64,000 nt of DNA from a marine gamma proteobacterium HTCC2143 (GTDB lineage: Bacteria > Pseudomonadota > Gammaproteobacteria > Pseudomonadales > Dasaniaceae): the NCBI GenBank assembly GCA_000169075.1, contig AAVT01000003.1, positions 62,001 to 126,000 on the forward strand, in the 5' to 3' direction. Shown in pieces: positions 48,335 to 56,583 of this stretch (the stretch's first letter is position 1; each line of letters begins with the position of its first letter). The notes under the pieces were generated by a model that had not been told where the DNA came from, ran no database searches, and was given only the letters and a program-made list of their open reading frames with translations. Both the position numbers and the translations under genes were made by a program.

Positions 48335-49495
48335 TTAAGCTTCGGGCTCAGGATTACCTTGGGTGTCATAGCGTGCCTCGCGCGGAAGTTCGATATCACC
48401 AACTACCTTCGGTTTAACACCCTTACCCTGCTGATACGAGCGCAATTGGAAGACATAAGCTAGGACCTGAGCTACGGCCAAATAAAGCGTATTGGGGATC
48501 TCATCGTCTATTTCCGTGGTGAAATAGATGGCCCTGGCCAGTGGCGGCGCTGCCAATATCATGACGTCGTTGGCATTAGCTATCTCACGAATTTTAATAG
48601 CTAAAAAATCGACTCCTTTGGCCACTAGTATGGGAGCCCCGCCCCCCTCTACATCGTACTTCAACGCAATAGAAAAATGCTCAGGGTTAGTGATAACAAC
48701 ATCGGCCTCGGGAACAGCTTCCATCATTCTTCGCTGCGCCATTTCACGCTGAAGCTGCCGAATTCTGCCTTTAACTTCGGGCTTTCCTTCTGAATCTTTC
48801 ATCTCGTCTTTAACTTCTTGAAGAGTCATCTTCAATTTTTTGCTATGGTCAAAAATCTGGAAAGGAACATCAATGAGGACAATTAAAATCATCGAGGCAC
48901 TCACGGCCAAGACGGACCAGGCCACTATTGTTAGCATCTGCACGATGGCGGGTTGTAGCTCCGCGTGCGCCAAATCGAGTAAATCCATCTCCGCATTCCG
49001 TAAGGTAAAGTAGGCCATCGAACCGACTACCAAGACCTTACAGATCGATTTTAATAATTCGACAAGGGACGTCAGGGAAAATATGCGCTTGATTCCCTTG
49101 ATAGGATCAAGCCTGGTTAACTTCGGCACCAATGCTTTACCGCTCAATATAAAGCCGCCTAAAGCCACTGGTCCGACCACTGCCGCAACCGCTATTAAAG
49201 CAAAAAATGGCAGCATCGTTTCAATGATGAATATAGACGTGTTTCCTAGATGTCGAAGCATAAGACTTTCATCGAACGCGACATCCCTCGGCATACTAAA
49301 GTTAAAGCGCATTACGCCCATTAGTGCCTGGCCAAAGTCCCCTCCGTAAACAATAAGACCGCCGACTCCGGCCAGCAAAATTAATGCTGTACCCAGCTCC
49401 TTTGAACGGGCAACTTGCCCTTCTTCTCTTGATTTTTCGAGACGCTTAGGGGTTGCCTCTTCTGTCTTTTCTTGTCCGTTGTCATTTTCTGCCAC
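48335..49495 (-). CDS. flhB: flagellar export switch protein FlhB
   Basis: A 386-residue protein with four membrane helices and the cytoplasmic switch domain. The autocleavage site reads NPEH (residues 270-273) instead of the canonical NPTH; the essential Asn and Pro are kept. FlhB changes export specificity from hook to filament when FliK acts. The start is GTG. It is preceded by a 156-bp gap with a sigma-54-like site. Confidence 0.95.
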   Translation of the reverse strand: MAENDNGQEKTEEATPKRLEKSREEGQVARSKELGTALILLAGVGGLIVYGGDFGQALMGVMRFNFSMPRDVAFDESLMLRHLGNTSIFIIETMLPFFALIAVAAVVGPVALGGFILSGKALVPKLTRLDPIKGIKRIFSLTSLVELLKSICKVLVVGSMAYFTLRNAEMDLLDLAHAELQPAIVQMLTIVAWSVLAVSASMILIVLIDVPFQIFDHSKKLKMTLQEVKDEMKDSEGKPEVKGRIRQLQREMAQRRMMEAVPEADVVITNPEHFSIALKYDVEGGGAPILVAKGVDFLAIKIREIANANDVMILAAPPLARAIYFTTEIDDEIPNTLYLAVAQVLAYVFQLRSYQQGKGVKPKVVGDIELPREARYDTQGNPEPEA

Positions 49496-49579
49496 GGCGA
49501 ATTGCTCTGCTTAAGCGTGTTTCATGAGAGATTAATAGCGTCAATGAATCGACATTGCACCGCCCTAACACTCTCTACA

Positions 49580-49594
49580 GCAATTGTTATGCCG
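49580..49594 (-). promoter_or_regulatory. sigma-54 promoter candidate for flhB
   Basis: Minus-strand CGGCATAACAATTGC has GGCA and TTGC with the correct GG-N10-GC spacing, 85 bp before the flhB start in the fliR-flhB gap. It deviates from TGGCAC at the outer bases. Confidence 0.4.
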
Positions 49595-49651
49595 AAGTGG
49601 CCACCGGGGGTTTAATTATCGCATTGAAAAAATAACGATCGGGAAATCCCG

Positions 49652-50428
49652 CTAGCCACCAACCAAGTAGGTCATCATGGCTAATGCCTCACGAGTAAAT
49701 CGGTCGAAGAGAGGCAAATACCCAATCATTGTCACCCACACGATACATAGACCGAGCAGCAGCATAGAGGGGAAACCAATAGAGAATATATTTAACTGCG
49801 GCGCGGCTCGAGTAACAACGCCTAACGACATATTAACAATCATCAGGGCTGCCACTGCAGGCAAGGCTAGCAAAAGTGCGGAAGTAAACATCCATCCCGC
49901 ATGCCCCGCCAAATCTAACAAGGCTGTCTTCGATATAAAGGCAAATCCTACTGGTAATGTGTAAAAACTGGCGGCTAACACTTCTATCATCGCCAAATGG
50001 CCATTCATTGAAACGAACAGCAGGGTAATTAACATCAGGTGAAATTGACTCAGTACGGTAACCGTTACACCGTTAGCAGGATCAACCATCGACGCGAAAC
50101 CCAAACCCATATGCATAGCGATTATCTGACCACCAACAACAAATATCTGTAGGAATATTTGCATTGAAAAGCCCATAGCCACGCCGATTAAAATCTGTTG
50201 AGCAGTCAACACAAATGCAGACACAGACACGGCATCGACGACGGGCATCGGCGGCAAATTAGGCGCAATAGCTAATGTCATTAGGAACGCGAGTACAATT
50301 CGCACCCGTGCTGGCACCAATTGCGTTCCAAAAATCGGAGCTGCCAAAAAAAACGCACCTATGCGGAAAAATGGCCACATCGCTGACCCCAACCATCCGC
50401 CAATCGCGGCGCTGTCAATTTCAGGCAT
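49652..50428 (-). CDS. fliR: flagellar export gate protein FliR
   Basis: A 258-residue protein with several membrane helices and conserved segments such as LVPARVRIVLAFLMTLAIAP and AMHMGLGFASMVDP. It forms the export gate with FliP and FliQ. It starts 9 bp after fliQ. Confidence 0.95.
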   Translation of the reverse strand: MPEIDSAAIGGWLGSAMWPFFRIGAFFLAAPIFGTQLVPARVRIVLAFLMTLAIAPNLPPMPVVDAVSVSAFVLTAQQILIGVAMGFSMQIFLQIFVVGGQIIAMHMGLGFASMVDPANGVTVTVLSQFHLMLITLLFVSMNGHLAMIEVLAASFYTLPVGFAFISKTALLDLAGHAGWMFTSALLLALPAVAALMIVNMSLGVVTRAAPQLNIFSIGFPSMLLLGLCIVWVTMIGYLPLFDRFTREALAMMTYLVGG

Positions 50429-50437
50429 TTAAGACAG

Positions 50438-50707
50438 TCATCCGATTAACGTCGGTATTGTACTGACAAGTCTGGTGGTGAAGTCGATAAGTTCATTCAA
50501 CAGATAAGGACCCGCCAGAATTAGCATACCCAGAGTTGTAATTAAGCGAGGTAAAAAACTGAGTGTTTGCTCGTTAATTTGAGTGGCTGCTTGAAAGACA
50601 CTAATAACCAGCCCCACAATTAAACTTGGAACGACCATAATCGATACCAACAAAATAATCAGCAGCAGTGCTTCTCGAAATAGATCAATAACCACACCCG
50701 GCGTCAT
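50438..50707 (-). CDS. fliQ: flagellar export gate protein FliQ
   Basis: An 89-residue protein with two membrane helices and the conserved SVFQAATQINEQTLSFLPR loop. Part of the FliPQR export gate. Normal length; 44 bp after fliP. Confidence 0.96.
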   Translation of the reverse strand: MTPGVVIDLFREALLLIILLVSIMVVPSLIVGLVISVFQAATQINEQTLSFLPRLITTLGMLILAGPYLLNELIDFTTRLVSTIPTLIG

Positions 50708-50751
50708 GTTTTCACCTCTAAAGTCTGCCTATCGTAACGCGGCGTGTGTCG

Positions 50752-51564
50752 TCAATAACCATAGCTTGCCGCCAGAGTTCCCACGATCATCACCCAGCCA
50801 TCGACTAACACAAACAACATAATTTTGAACGGCAGGGAAATAATAATGGGGGATAACATCATCATGCCCATCGCCATCAATACGCTGGCAACCACCAAAT
50901 CAATAACCAAAAATGGAATAAACAACACAAAACCCATCTGGAAAGCCGTTTTCAACTCACTGGTGAGGAATGCAGGCGCCAATACAAAAAAAGGGGTTTC
51001 CTCCGGCGTTTGAATGCCGGTAGTGTTAGATATTCGCATAAACAAATCCAAGTCTGTTTCTCGTGTCTGCGATAACATGAACTCATGAAATGGCTTTGAT
51101 GCAGCATCTATAGCCTCAAGCGAGGTAATTTTTTCATTCATATAGGGCTGTAAAGCTTGTGTATTAGCCTGTTCAAAAACAGGCAGCATAATAAAAATAG
51201 TCAGAAATATTGCCAATCCCAATATGATTTGATTCGACGGGGTACTTTGTAGGCCAATCGCCTGACGGAGAATAGCTAAAACAACGATCACTCGGGTAAA
51301 TGCCGTCATCATCATTAAAAAAGATGGCAGTAATGTCAGCACTGTCATTACTGCCAGGATTTGTATAGTGACAGTATAATCCTGCCCACCACTGGCATTG
51401 GTGGTGACCGTCATCGCAGGAATTCCTGGAACAGCCTTGGCAGCAATCTGAGTCACTGCGTCAACGCTCGACGACAAACCGCCGGCATCCTGAGCCCAGA
51501 CAGACGAAAATGGTATAAACACAATAACTAGTAACAGTAAAAACCGGAGACTCGATATTTTCAT
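50752..51564 (-). CDS. fliP: flagellar export gate protein FliP
   Basis: A 270-residue protein with a cleavable signal peptide ending VWAQ, a periplasmic loop and four membrane helices. Signature runs are [19 protein letters not shown] and [12 protein letters not shown]. Core of the export gate. Its ATG overlaps the fliO stop by 4 bp. Confidence 0.96.
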   Translation of the reverse strand: MKISSLRFLLLLVIVFIPFSSVWAQDAGGLSSSVDAVTQIAAKAVPGIPAMTVTTNASGGQDYTVTIQILAVMTVLTLLPSFLMMMTAFTRVIVVLAILRQAIGLQSTPSNQIILGLAIFLTIFIMLPVFEQANTQALQPYMNEKITSLEAIDAASKPFHEFMLSQTRETDLDLFMRISNTTGIQTPEETPFFVLAPAFLTSELKTAFQMGFVLFIPFLVIDLVVASVLMAMGMMMLSPIIISLPFKIMLFVLVDGWVMIVGTLAASYGY

Positions 51565-52190
51565 TGAGGCCCCTTTTTTCCCGCTGCGCTGGTTAGATTG
51601 TTCTGTAATATTTTTTTCATCGCACTGGAAAAATCACTGTTACCTACTGGCGATTCCAAAACGGGCTGTTCAAACGATTGCAAATGAGAAACTCGTCCCG
51701 CAGCGACACCAACTAATATCTGTTGTCCACCAACATCAACTAAGACTATCTTTTCCCTCGCGCCAACAGCTAAGGCTGCGACTACCTTCATTTGCTGGCC
51801 GCTCATTGTGGGTATGCCTGTCACTCTTCGCATTAGCCAGGCTAAAAAAAAGATAAGTAAGACAACAGCGAACAATCCGCCAACGACGGAAAGAGGGTTG
51901 GTTGTGACAACTCCAGACCCAACTTCAGATGGCCGATTAGCAGTACTGGCAGGATTAAAAGCAAACGACGGTGCAGACTGGTCTTTGTCATCGCTTTTTC
52001 TATCTACCGACAGTTTCGTTGCTTCAGATAGGGCTTCGACGCCCTCACTCGTCGCAGGAGAACCCTGCCCTCGCTCAGGTTTTTCGATGGCTACTTGACT
52101 AACTTCTGGCGCAGCGGCAGAGACTGCCATTCCCGACATAACGCAACACACCAGTAAACAGACCGCACTCAGGTCTCGGCGAATAGTCAT
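51561..52190 (-). CDS. fliO: flagellar export gate assembly protein FliO
   Basis: A 209-residue protein: signal peptide-like N-terminus ([17 protein letters not shown]), a Ser/Asp-rich periplasmic part, a membrane helix near 105-123, and a cytoplasmic domain with [10 protein letters not shown]-like segment ([16 protein letters not shown]). FliO helps FliP assemble. I take the ATG at 52190, one base over the fliN stop (TGATG). Longer than enteric FliO because of the periplasmic part. Confidence 0.88.
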   Translation of the reverse strand: MTIRRDLSAVCLLVCCVMSGMAVSAAAPEVSQVAIEKPERGQGSPATSEGVEALSEATKLSVDRKSDDKDQSAPSFAFNPASTANRPSEVGSGVVTTNPLSVVGGLFAVVLLIFFLAWLMRRVTGIPTMSGQQMKVVAALAVGAREKIVLVDVGGQQILVGVAAGRVSHLQSFEQPVLESPVGNSDFSSAMKKILQNNLTSAAGKKGPQ

Positions 52191-52648
52191 CAACGCAATT
52201 TTTTAATGCGTTCTGAAGGACTGATAACATCTGTCATCCTTATGCCAAATTTTTCATTGACGACAACGACCTCCCCATGGGCGATTAAGGTGCCGTTGAC
52301 TAAAACATCCAGCGGCTCTCCCGCCAATCTATCCAGTTCAATTACCGACCCCTGATTTAGCTGCAGTAAGTTACGAATACTGATTTCGGTGTTCCCAACT
52401 TCCATCGATATACTGACAGGAATATCCATAATGACATCGAGGTCAGGCGCCCCATTACCTGAAGGAGAAACATCAGATGTTAATTCATCCATTTCTACCG
52501 CTTTTGCTCCATCGATAGTTTGGGCTCTAGCGGACAGAGGATCGACACCCTTGTCATTATTTTGCCCTGATTGATTTTGCTCATCCATTGCAGAAGCCCA
52601 CTCTTCAGACGTTTCGGATTGATCTACACTTTCATCATCTTCGCTCAT
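52190..52648 (-). CDS. fliN: flagellar motor switch protein FliN
   Basis: A 152-residue protein with an acidic N-terminal tail (about 1-70) and the C-terminal SpoA domain: VSISMEVGNTEISIRNLL, GSVIELDRLAGEPLDVLV, NEKFGIRMTDVISPSERI. It forms the bottom of the C-ring. The ATG at 52648 has GAGGAG five bases upstream, better than a GTG two codons earlier. A 193-bp gap separates it from fliM. Confidence 0.95.
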   Translation of the reverse strand: MSEDDESVDQSETSEEWASAMDEQNQSGQNNDKGVDPLSARAQTIDGAKAVEMDELTSDVSPSGNGAPDLDVIMDIPVSISMEVGNTEISIRNLLQLNQGSVIELDRLAGEPLDVLVNGTLIAHGEVVVVNEKFGIRMTDVISPSERIKKLR

Positions 52649-52841
52649 AACCACTCCTCTTTGATTCTCTCACTTGTAGGTATCGTGACGAATCTCAAAT
52701 AATGTTCTAATTACTTATTACAGCTTTGAAATTATTCCACATGCCAATATTCCAAAACATGTAGACCTAGTTTCAACACAAACTTTGCTTGGTTCGACTA
52801 TACTTTTAACCACCAGTACAAGCATTATCGCGCCAAAATGA

Positions 52842-53804
52842 TTATTCGTTATTAATTTTTTCTACGACTTGCAACGCCAGATTACCTTTAGATTGACCTA
52901 ATTTTGCTAACATCATCGGTATACCATTTGCCGATATTACCAGATCTCCCGGCATTTCCATTGGTATGACATCACCCTCTTTTAGATCGATAATATCTCG
53001 CAGAGGAACTTCTTTTTCGGCTACTTTACAGCCCATATTTACCGTTGCATTTAGAATATCTTCCCGCAGTGATTTGATCCAACGGTCGTCTATATCATCC
53101 ACATCTGTTTGCAAACCAGAGTCCAGCGTTTCACGAATCGGTTCAATCATCGCGTAAGGCAAAGTGATATGCATATCGCCACCGCCACCATCTAACTCAA
53201 TATGAAACGTACTGACCACCACCACTTCACTTGGGCTAACAATATTGGCCATTGAGGGATTTACTTCGGCATTCACAAATTCAAATTCGACGGGAAGAAC
53301 CGCTCTCCAAGCTTCTTTTAGGTCAGCAAACGCTTCTTGCAAGACCATTTCAACAACACGTAATTCAGTCGGTGTAAATTCACGCCCTTCAATTTTTGCA
53401 TGTCGCCCATCACCCCCAAAATAATTGTCCACGAGTTTGAAGACTAATTTGGCATCCAATACAATTAAGCCCGTCCCGCGAAGCGGTCTGAGCTTTATCA
53501 TATTGAGACTGGTTGGCACAAAAAGCGTATGGACATATTCACCGAACTTTTGAACCTGAATACCACCAACTGCAACGTCTGCAGAACGCCGTAATAAATT
53601 AAATAAACTGATCCGTGTATAGCGGGAAAAACGTTCGTTAACCATTTCCAGTGTCGGCATACGACCTCGAACAATCCGGTCTTGGCTTGTAAGATCATAG
53701 GATTGTGCGGTGCCATCATCAATGTCAGTATCAGTATCGACTTCACCATCATCAACGCCATGTAACAACGCATCGATTTCATCTTGAGATAGAAGATCTT
53801 GCAC
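52842..53804 (-). CDS. fliM: flagellar motor switch protein FliM
   Basis: A 320-residue protein with the CheY-binding N-terminal peptide LLSQDEIDALLHG, a CheC-like middle domain with the GGxG-type FGGDG, and a C-terminal SpoA domain. It reads CheY-P and sets rotation direction with FliG and FliN. The start is GTG with a distant GAGG. It is 50 bp after fliL. Confidence 0.96.
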   Translation of the reverse strand: MQDLLSQDEIDALLHGVDDGEVDTDTDIDDGTAQSYDLTSQDRIVRGRMPTLEMVNERFSRYTRISLFNLLRRSADVAVGGIQVQKFGEYVHTLFVPTSLNMIKLRPLRGTGLIVLDAKLVFKLVDNYFGGDGRHAKIEGREFTPTELRVVEMVLQEAFADLKEAWRAVLPVEFEFVNAEVNPSMANIVSPSEVVVVSTFHIELDGGGGDMHITLPYAMIEPIRETLDSGLQTDVDDIDDRWIKSLREDILNATVNMGCKVAEKEVPLRDIIDLKEGDVIPMEMPGDLVISANGIPMMLAKLGQSKGNLALQVVEKINNE

Positions 53805-53854
53805 GTTAGTCAGTTAACCTCATTATTTTCATTAATATTGATATTCGAACTCTG

Positions 53855-54385
53855 CTATTGCATGACAAAATTGGTAAATAAAATTTCTTCAACGCCATTG
53901 ACACCAACTTCTTGCTTTATGATTTCTTGCAGCACCTCCAGTGCTTTTTGTCGTAACAATTCTTTACCCTCGTCAGTCTGAAGCTCATCGTAAACTTCCC
54001 CTCCGAACAACATAATCAGACGGTTTTTTACCAACGGCAAATGAGTTTGCAGGGCGTTAAAGACCTCTGGATCGCGGGTTAACACCGCTACATCGACTTG
54101 CAAATAGCGCTGCCGACCACGGGTTGGAAAATTGACCGTAAATGCAGGCTTGATCGGGAAATACATGGCGGGTCTTGGCCTGGTATTATCCACCTCAACT
54201 GTTTGGTCTTCGTCGCTCAATACTTCGTCAACATCAAAAAAGCCTAGCAAATACAACGTGCCACCGATGGAAGCTGCTATCGCCAGGAGCGTCGCAAGGA
54301 CGATAGCGATTAGCGTTAGCTTACTACCGCCAGTTTTACCGATCTCGCCATCATCATTTGTCAATTGTTCGTTTTCTTGCGCCAT
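53855..54385 (-). CDS. fliL: flagellar basal body-associated protein FliL
   Basis: A 176-residue protein with one membrane helix near 25-50 and a periplasmic stomatin-like domain (AVLTRDPEVFNAL, HLPLVKNRLIMLF). It supports stator function. It is the first gene after a strong sigma-54 promoter and so leads fliLMNOPQR. Confidence 0.94.
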   Translation of the reverse strand: MAQENEQLTNDDGEIGKTGGSKLTLIAIVLATLLAIAASIGGTLYLLGFFDVDEVLSDEDQTVEVDNTRPRPAMYFPIKPAFTVNFPTRGRQRYLQVDVAVLTRDPEVFNALQTHLPLVKNRLIMLFGGEVYDELQTDEGKELLRQKALEVLQEIIKQEVGVNGVEEILFTNFVMQ

Positions 54386-54426
54386 GCCAAACTTCCGTCA
54401 CTATTGTGCCCGTTAGATCTCTGACA

Positions 54427-54441
54427 GCAAAACCTGTGCCA
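54427..54441 (-). promoter_or_regulatory. sigma-54 promoter of the fliL operon
   Basis: Minus-strand TGGCACAGGTTTTGC matches TGGCAC-N5-TTGC exactly. Transcription should begin about 12 bp past the GC, near 54415, 30 bp before fliL. RpoN/FleQ control of this operon is established in Pseudomonas. Confidence 0.85.
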
Positions 54442-54494
54442 GCCCTGATATCTTAGTTTTTTATGTTTAAAATCATAGAGTTAAACTAAGACAA

Positions 54495-54523
54495 CCCAAG
54501 TGACAAAACATTGTCACTCTGGG
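54495..54523 (-). terminator. hairpin terminator or attenuator after fliK
   Basis: Arms AGTGACAA (54499-54506) and TTGTCACT (54511-54518) pair perfectly around a 4-nt loop and extend, past one bulged base, through CCCA (54495-54498) with TGGG (54520-54523). On the minus strand the stem is followed by the partly U-rich TTGTCTTAGTTT. It lies between fliK and the fliL promoter. Confidence 0.6.
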
Positions 54524-54623
54524 GGAAGTTTAGTCTAAGAGAGATAAATAAGTAGAAAAAAACGTGGGATGGCTACAAATGAGCAGTAGTCTAATAAAGT
54601 AGAAGTGAAAACGCGCTGGAATT

Positions 54624-56051
54624 CTATACGTACTGATCAACCAGCGACAGTCTCACAGGGCTAACAACGGGCTCAGATAGATCGCTGCCATTGATCTGAT
54701 CAGATGATGACACGTGGTCGTCCCGATCTGTTTCGTCGGAGTTAGCGGCTGAATCTTGTTGTTGCCCATTCGCGCTTTCCCCGGATACATTGACGTCGGT
54801 GAGGTTGAGGCCCTGCCCCTCTATCATTTCTCGCAGTCGCGGTAAACTCTGGTCTAACGCCTCTCGAACCGAAACATTATTACTGGTAAACACCACCGAC
54901 GTTTGATCCGACTGGGTAACAATTCGCACCTGGAGAGGTCCTAGCTCTGGAGGGTCCAGAGCAATGTCGACTCTGTTGACATTTTGCGAGCTCATCCACA
55001 TCACCCGCTGCATTACGGCATCACTCCAGCCAGGCTTCCCCACTGCTACAGGAACGCTGGCCGGGAACGCTTCGGCATGGGTCGCCTGATAGATTTGTGA
55101 GGCGCCGAGGCCTGCTAATGAGACCGCGGCAGCTTGTGTTTTAACATCCTGACCGCCTATCGTTGAATCCGTTGATAAAGCCCCTAGCGATTGCCGACCG
55201 ACTCTGGAACCTAGAGTACCAGCTAACAGCTCATTAAACTGTTTACTGTTTGATGGGCCGGCAGTAGTCTGCGTCTGCGCTGATTCTGACAAAGCACCGC
55301 CGACTATTAGCGAGTTAGAAGCTGTTGCTGATGCCACTATACTGCCCTTCGCCGTCGGCAAAGATGAGGGCCGCAATCCCTCAACGCCAAACGCGTCCGC
55401 CTGCATACCCGTCGTTCTATTTCCATCAATGCTCTTTAAAGTCGATGCCAAGTGACCCTCTCCAGGGGCAGCAGCATTGGTGAACTCGACTGTCGCTGAG
55501 CGGGCTCCAGCGCGGACATCAGACTGTTGTGACGCCAGATCTGCTGCAAGCTTGGTTTGACTGATACCCGCCTGCAAATGACTAGCGGTCGCATCAAGGT
55601 CAATGGCCGATGGTTCAGACTCCGGAGAAAGAAGTTCGTCGTTATTGCGACTTGCTATGTCCGAGGATATTCTAAACTCGCCGGAGTCCAACTCTTCCAT
55701 GAAAGGTCTGATTAACGGCAATCTGTCGCCGTCGACCGGCAAAAAATTGCCCTCAGATCCTAGCTGCAATGCTGAGGATACAGCTTCGGAGACCGACAAC
55801 TCCGCTGTTAGTACAACCTGAACCGGTGTATCAGTGGTCAATTTTTCGCTATTAGTATTGTCGCTTCGACTCGAAGCAGCAACCTTTTCAGCCGCCCGAT
55901 GTTTATCCATAACATCGGAAAACTCTTTAGTATTTAATGCGTTATCGACATTAAGGGGATTACTAGAAGTCTGGTTTAATCCACCCTGAGACGACGCAAG
56001 CGAGCTCGCCAACAGAGGGTTTGTATCCAGGCCTTGGCCGTTAGAATTCAT
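54624..56051 (-). CDS. fliK: flagellar hook-length control protein FliK
   Basis: A 475-residue protein with a long Ser/Thr/Ala/Gln-rich N-terminal ruler part and the C-terminal Flg_hook domain (about 335-425: VDIALDPPELGPLQVRI, SVREALDQSLPRLREM), then an acidic tail. It measures hook length and triggers the FlhB switch. A sigma-54 promoter lies 50 bp upstream and a hairpin downstream, so it seems to be its own unit. Confidence 0.92.
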   Translation of the reverse strand: MNSNGQGLDTNPLLASSLASSQGGLNQTSSNPLNVDNALNTKEFSDVMDKHRAAEKVAASSRSDNTNSEKLTTDTPVQVVLTAELSVSEAVSSALQLGSEGNFLPVDGDRLPLIRPFMEELDSGEFRISSDIASRNNDELLSPESEPSAIDLDATASHLQAGISQTKLAADLASQQSDVRAGARSATVEFTNAAAPGEGHLASTLKSIDGNRTTGMQADAFGVEGLRPSSLPTAKGSIVASATASNSLIVGGALSESAQTQTTAGPSNSKQFNELLAGTLGSRVGRQSLGALSTDSTIGGQDVKTQAAAVSLAGLGASQIYQATHAEAFPASVPVAVGKPGWSDAVMQRVMWMSSQNVNRVDIALDPPELGPLQVRIVTQSDQTSVVFTSNNVSVREALDQSLPRLREMIEGQGLNLTDVNVSGESANGQQQDSAANSDETDRDDHVSSSDQINGSDLSEPVVSPVRLSLVDQYV

Positions 56052-56100
56052 GGTGATGTCCGTGTGTTAATAAAGTCAGCAATCGCTCTCCTGTGATACT

Positions 56101-56115
56101 GCAAGAAGATTGCCA
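56101..56115 (-). promoter_or_regulatory. sigma-54 promoter of fliK
   Basis: Minus-strand TGGCAATCTTCTTGC matches the sigma-54 consensus except for one base, with correct GG-N10-GC spacing. The start of transcription would be near 56089, 38 bp before fliK. Confidence 0.75.
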
Positions 56116-56152
56116 ACTATCCTTTTTCTACCCGGCACACGGTTAATTTATC

Positions 56153-56494
56153 CTAAATGTCCTCTAATGCTGACTTCACTCGCTCATACTCATCGACAAG
56201 CTGAGTCATCAAATGTCCACCTCCAACGATAGTACCACTAGATGCTAATCCTTCTAACTCGTGACATAAAGCCGCTAGCGCTGTTGCCGACATATTACCA
56301 GCACTGCCTTTAAAACTGTGCGCTGCCCAACGAAGGGAATCGGTATTCCCCTCATCAAGAGCGCTCTGTATCGCCGTCAACAGCTTAACGCTGTCCGTAA
56401 AAAATACTTCTACTAACAGAGGGAAATCGTCCCCCATCACACCTTGCACTTCCTTCAAGGCAACATAATTTAGCGAAGGTTGAGGGGCATTCAT
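56153..56494 (-). CDS. hptB: histidine phosphotransfer protein, HptB type
   Basis: A 113-residue Hpt domain with phospho-accepting His59 in WAAHSFKGSAGN. In Pseudomonas HptB takes phosphate from hybrid kinases and passes it to the receiver of HsbR. Here it lies just after the HsbR-like gene (89 bp), the same partnership. A hairpin-like inverted repeat sits in the gap. Confidence 0.85.
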   Translation of the reverse strand: MNAPQPSLNYVALKEVQGVMGDDFPLLVEVFFTDSVKLLTAIQSALDEGNTDSLRWAAHSFKGSAGNMSATALAALCHELEGLASSGTIVGGGHLMTQLVDEYERVKSALEDI

Positions 56495-56547
56495 GCTTTT
56501 ACTCTTGTTTTTTATCCGCTAACTGCAACGATTGGACTACACTGCGT

Positions 56548-56577
56548 GGCCGTTAACATTTAGTCAATTTTACGGCC
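56548..56577 (-). other. intercistronic inverted repeat between hsbR and hptB
   Basis: GGCCGT (56548-56553) and ACGGCC (56572-56577) flank an 18-bp AT-rich loop just after the hsbR stop. There is no U-tract; it could stabilise or attenuate the transcript, or be an operator. Confidence 0.3.
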
Positions 56578-56583
56578 GATAGA

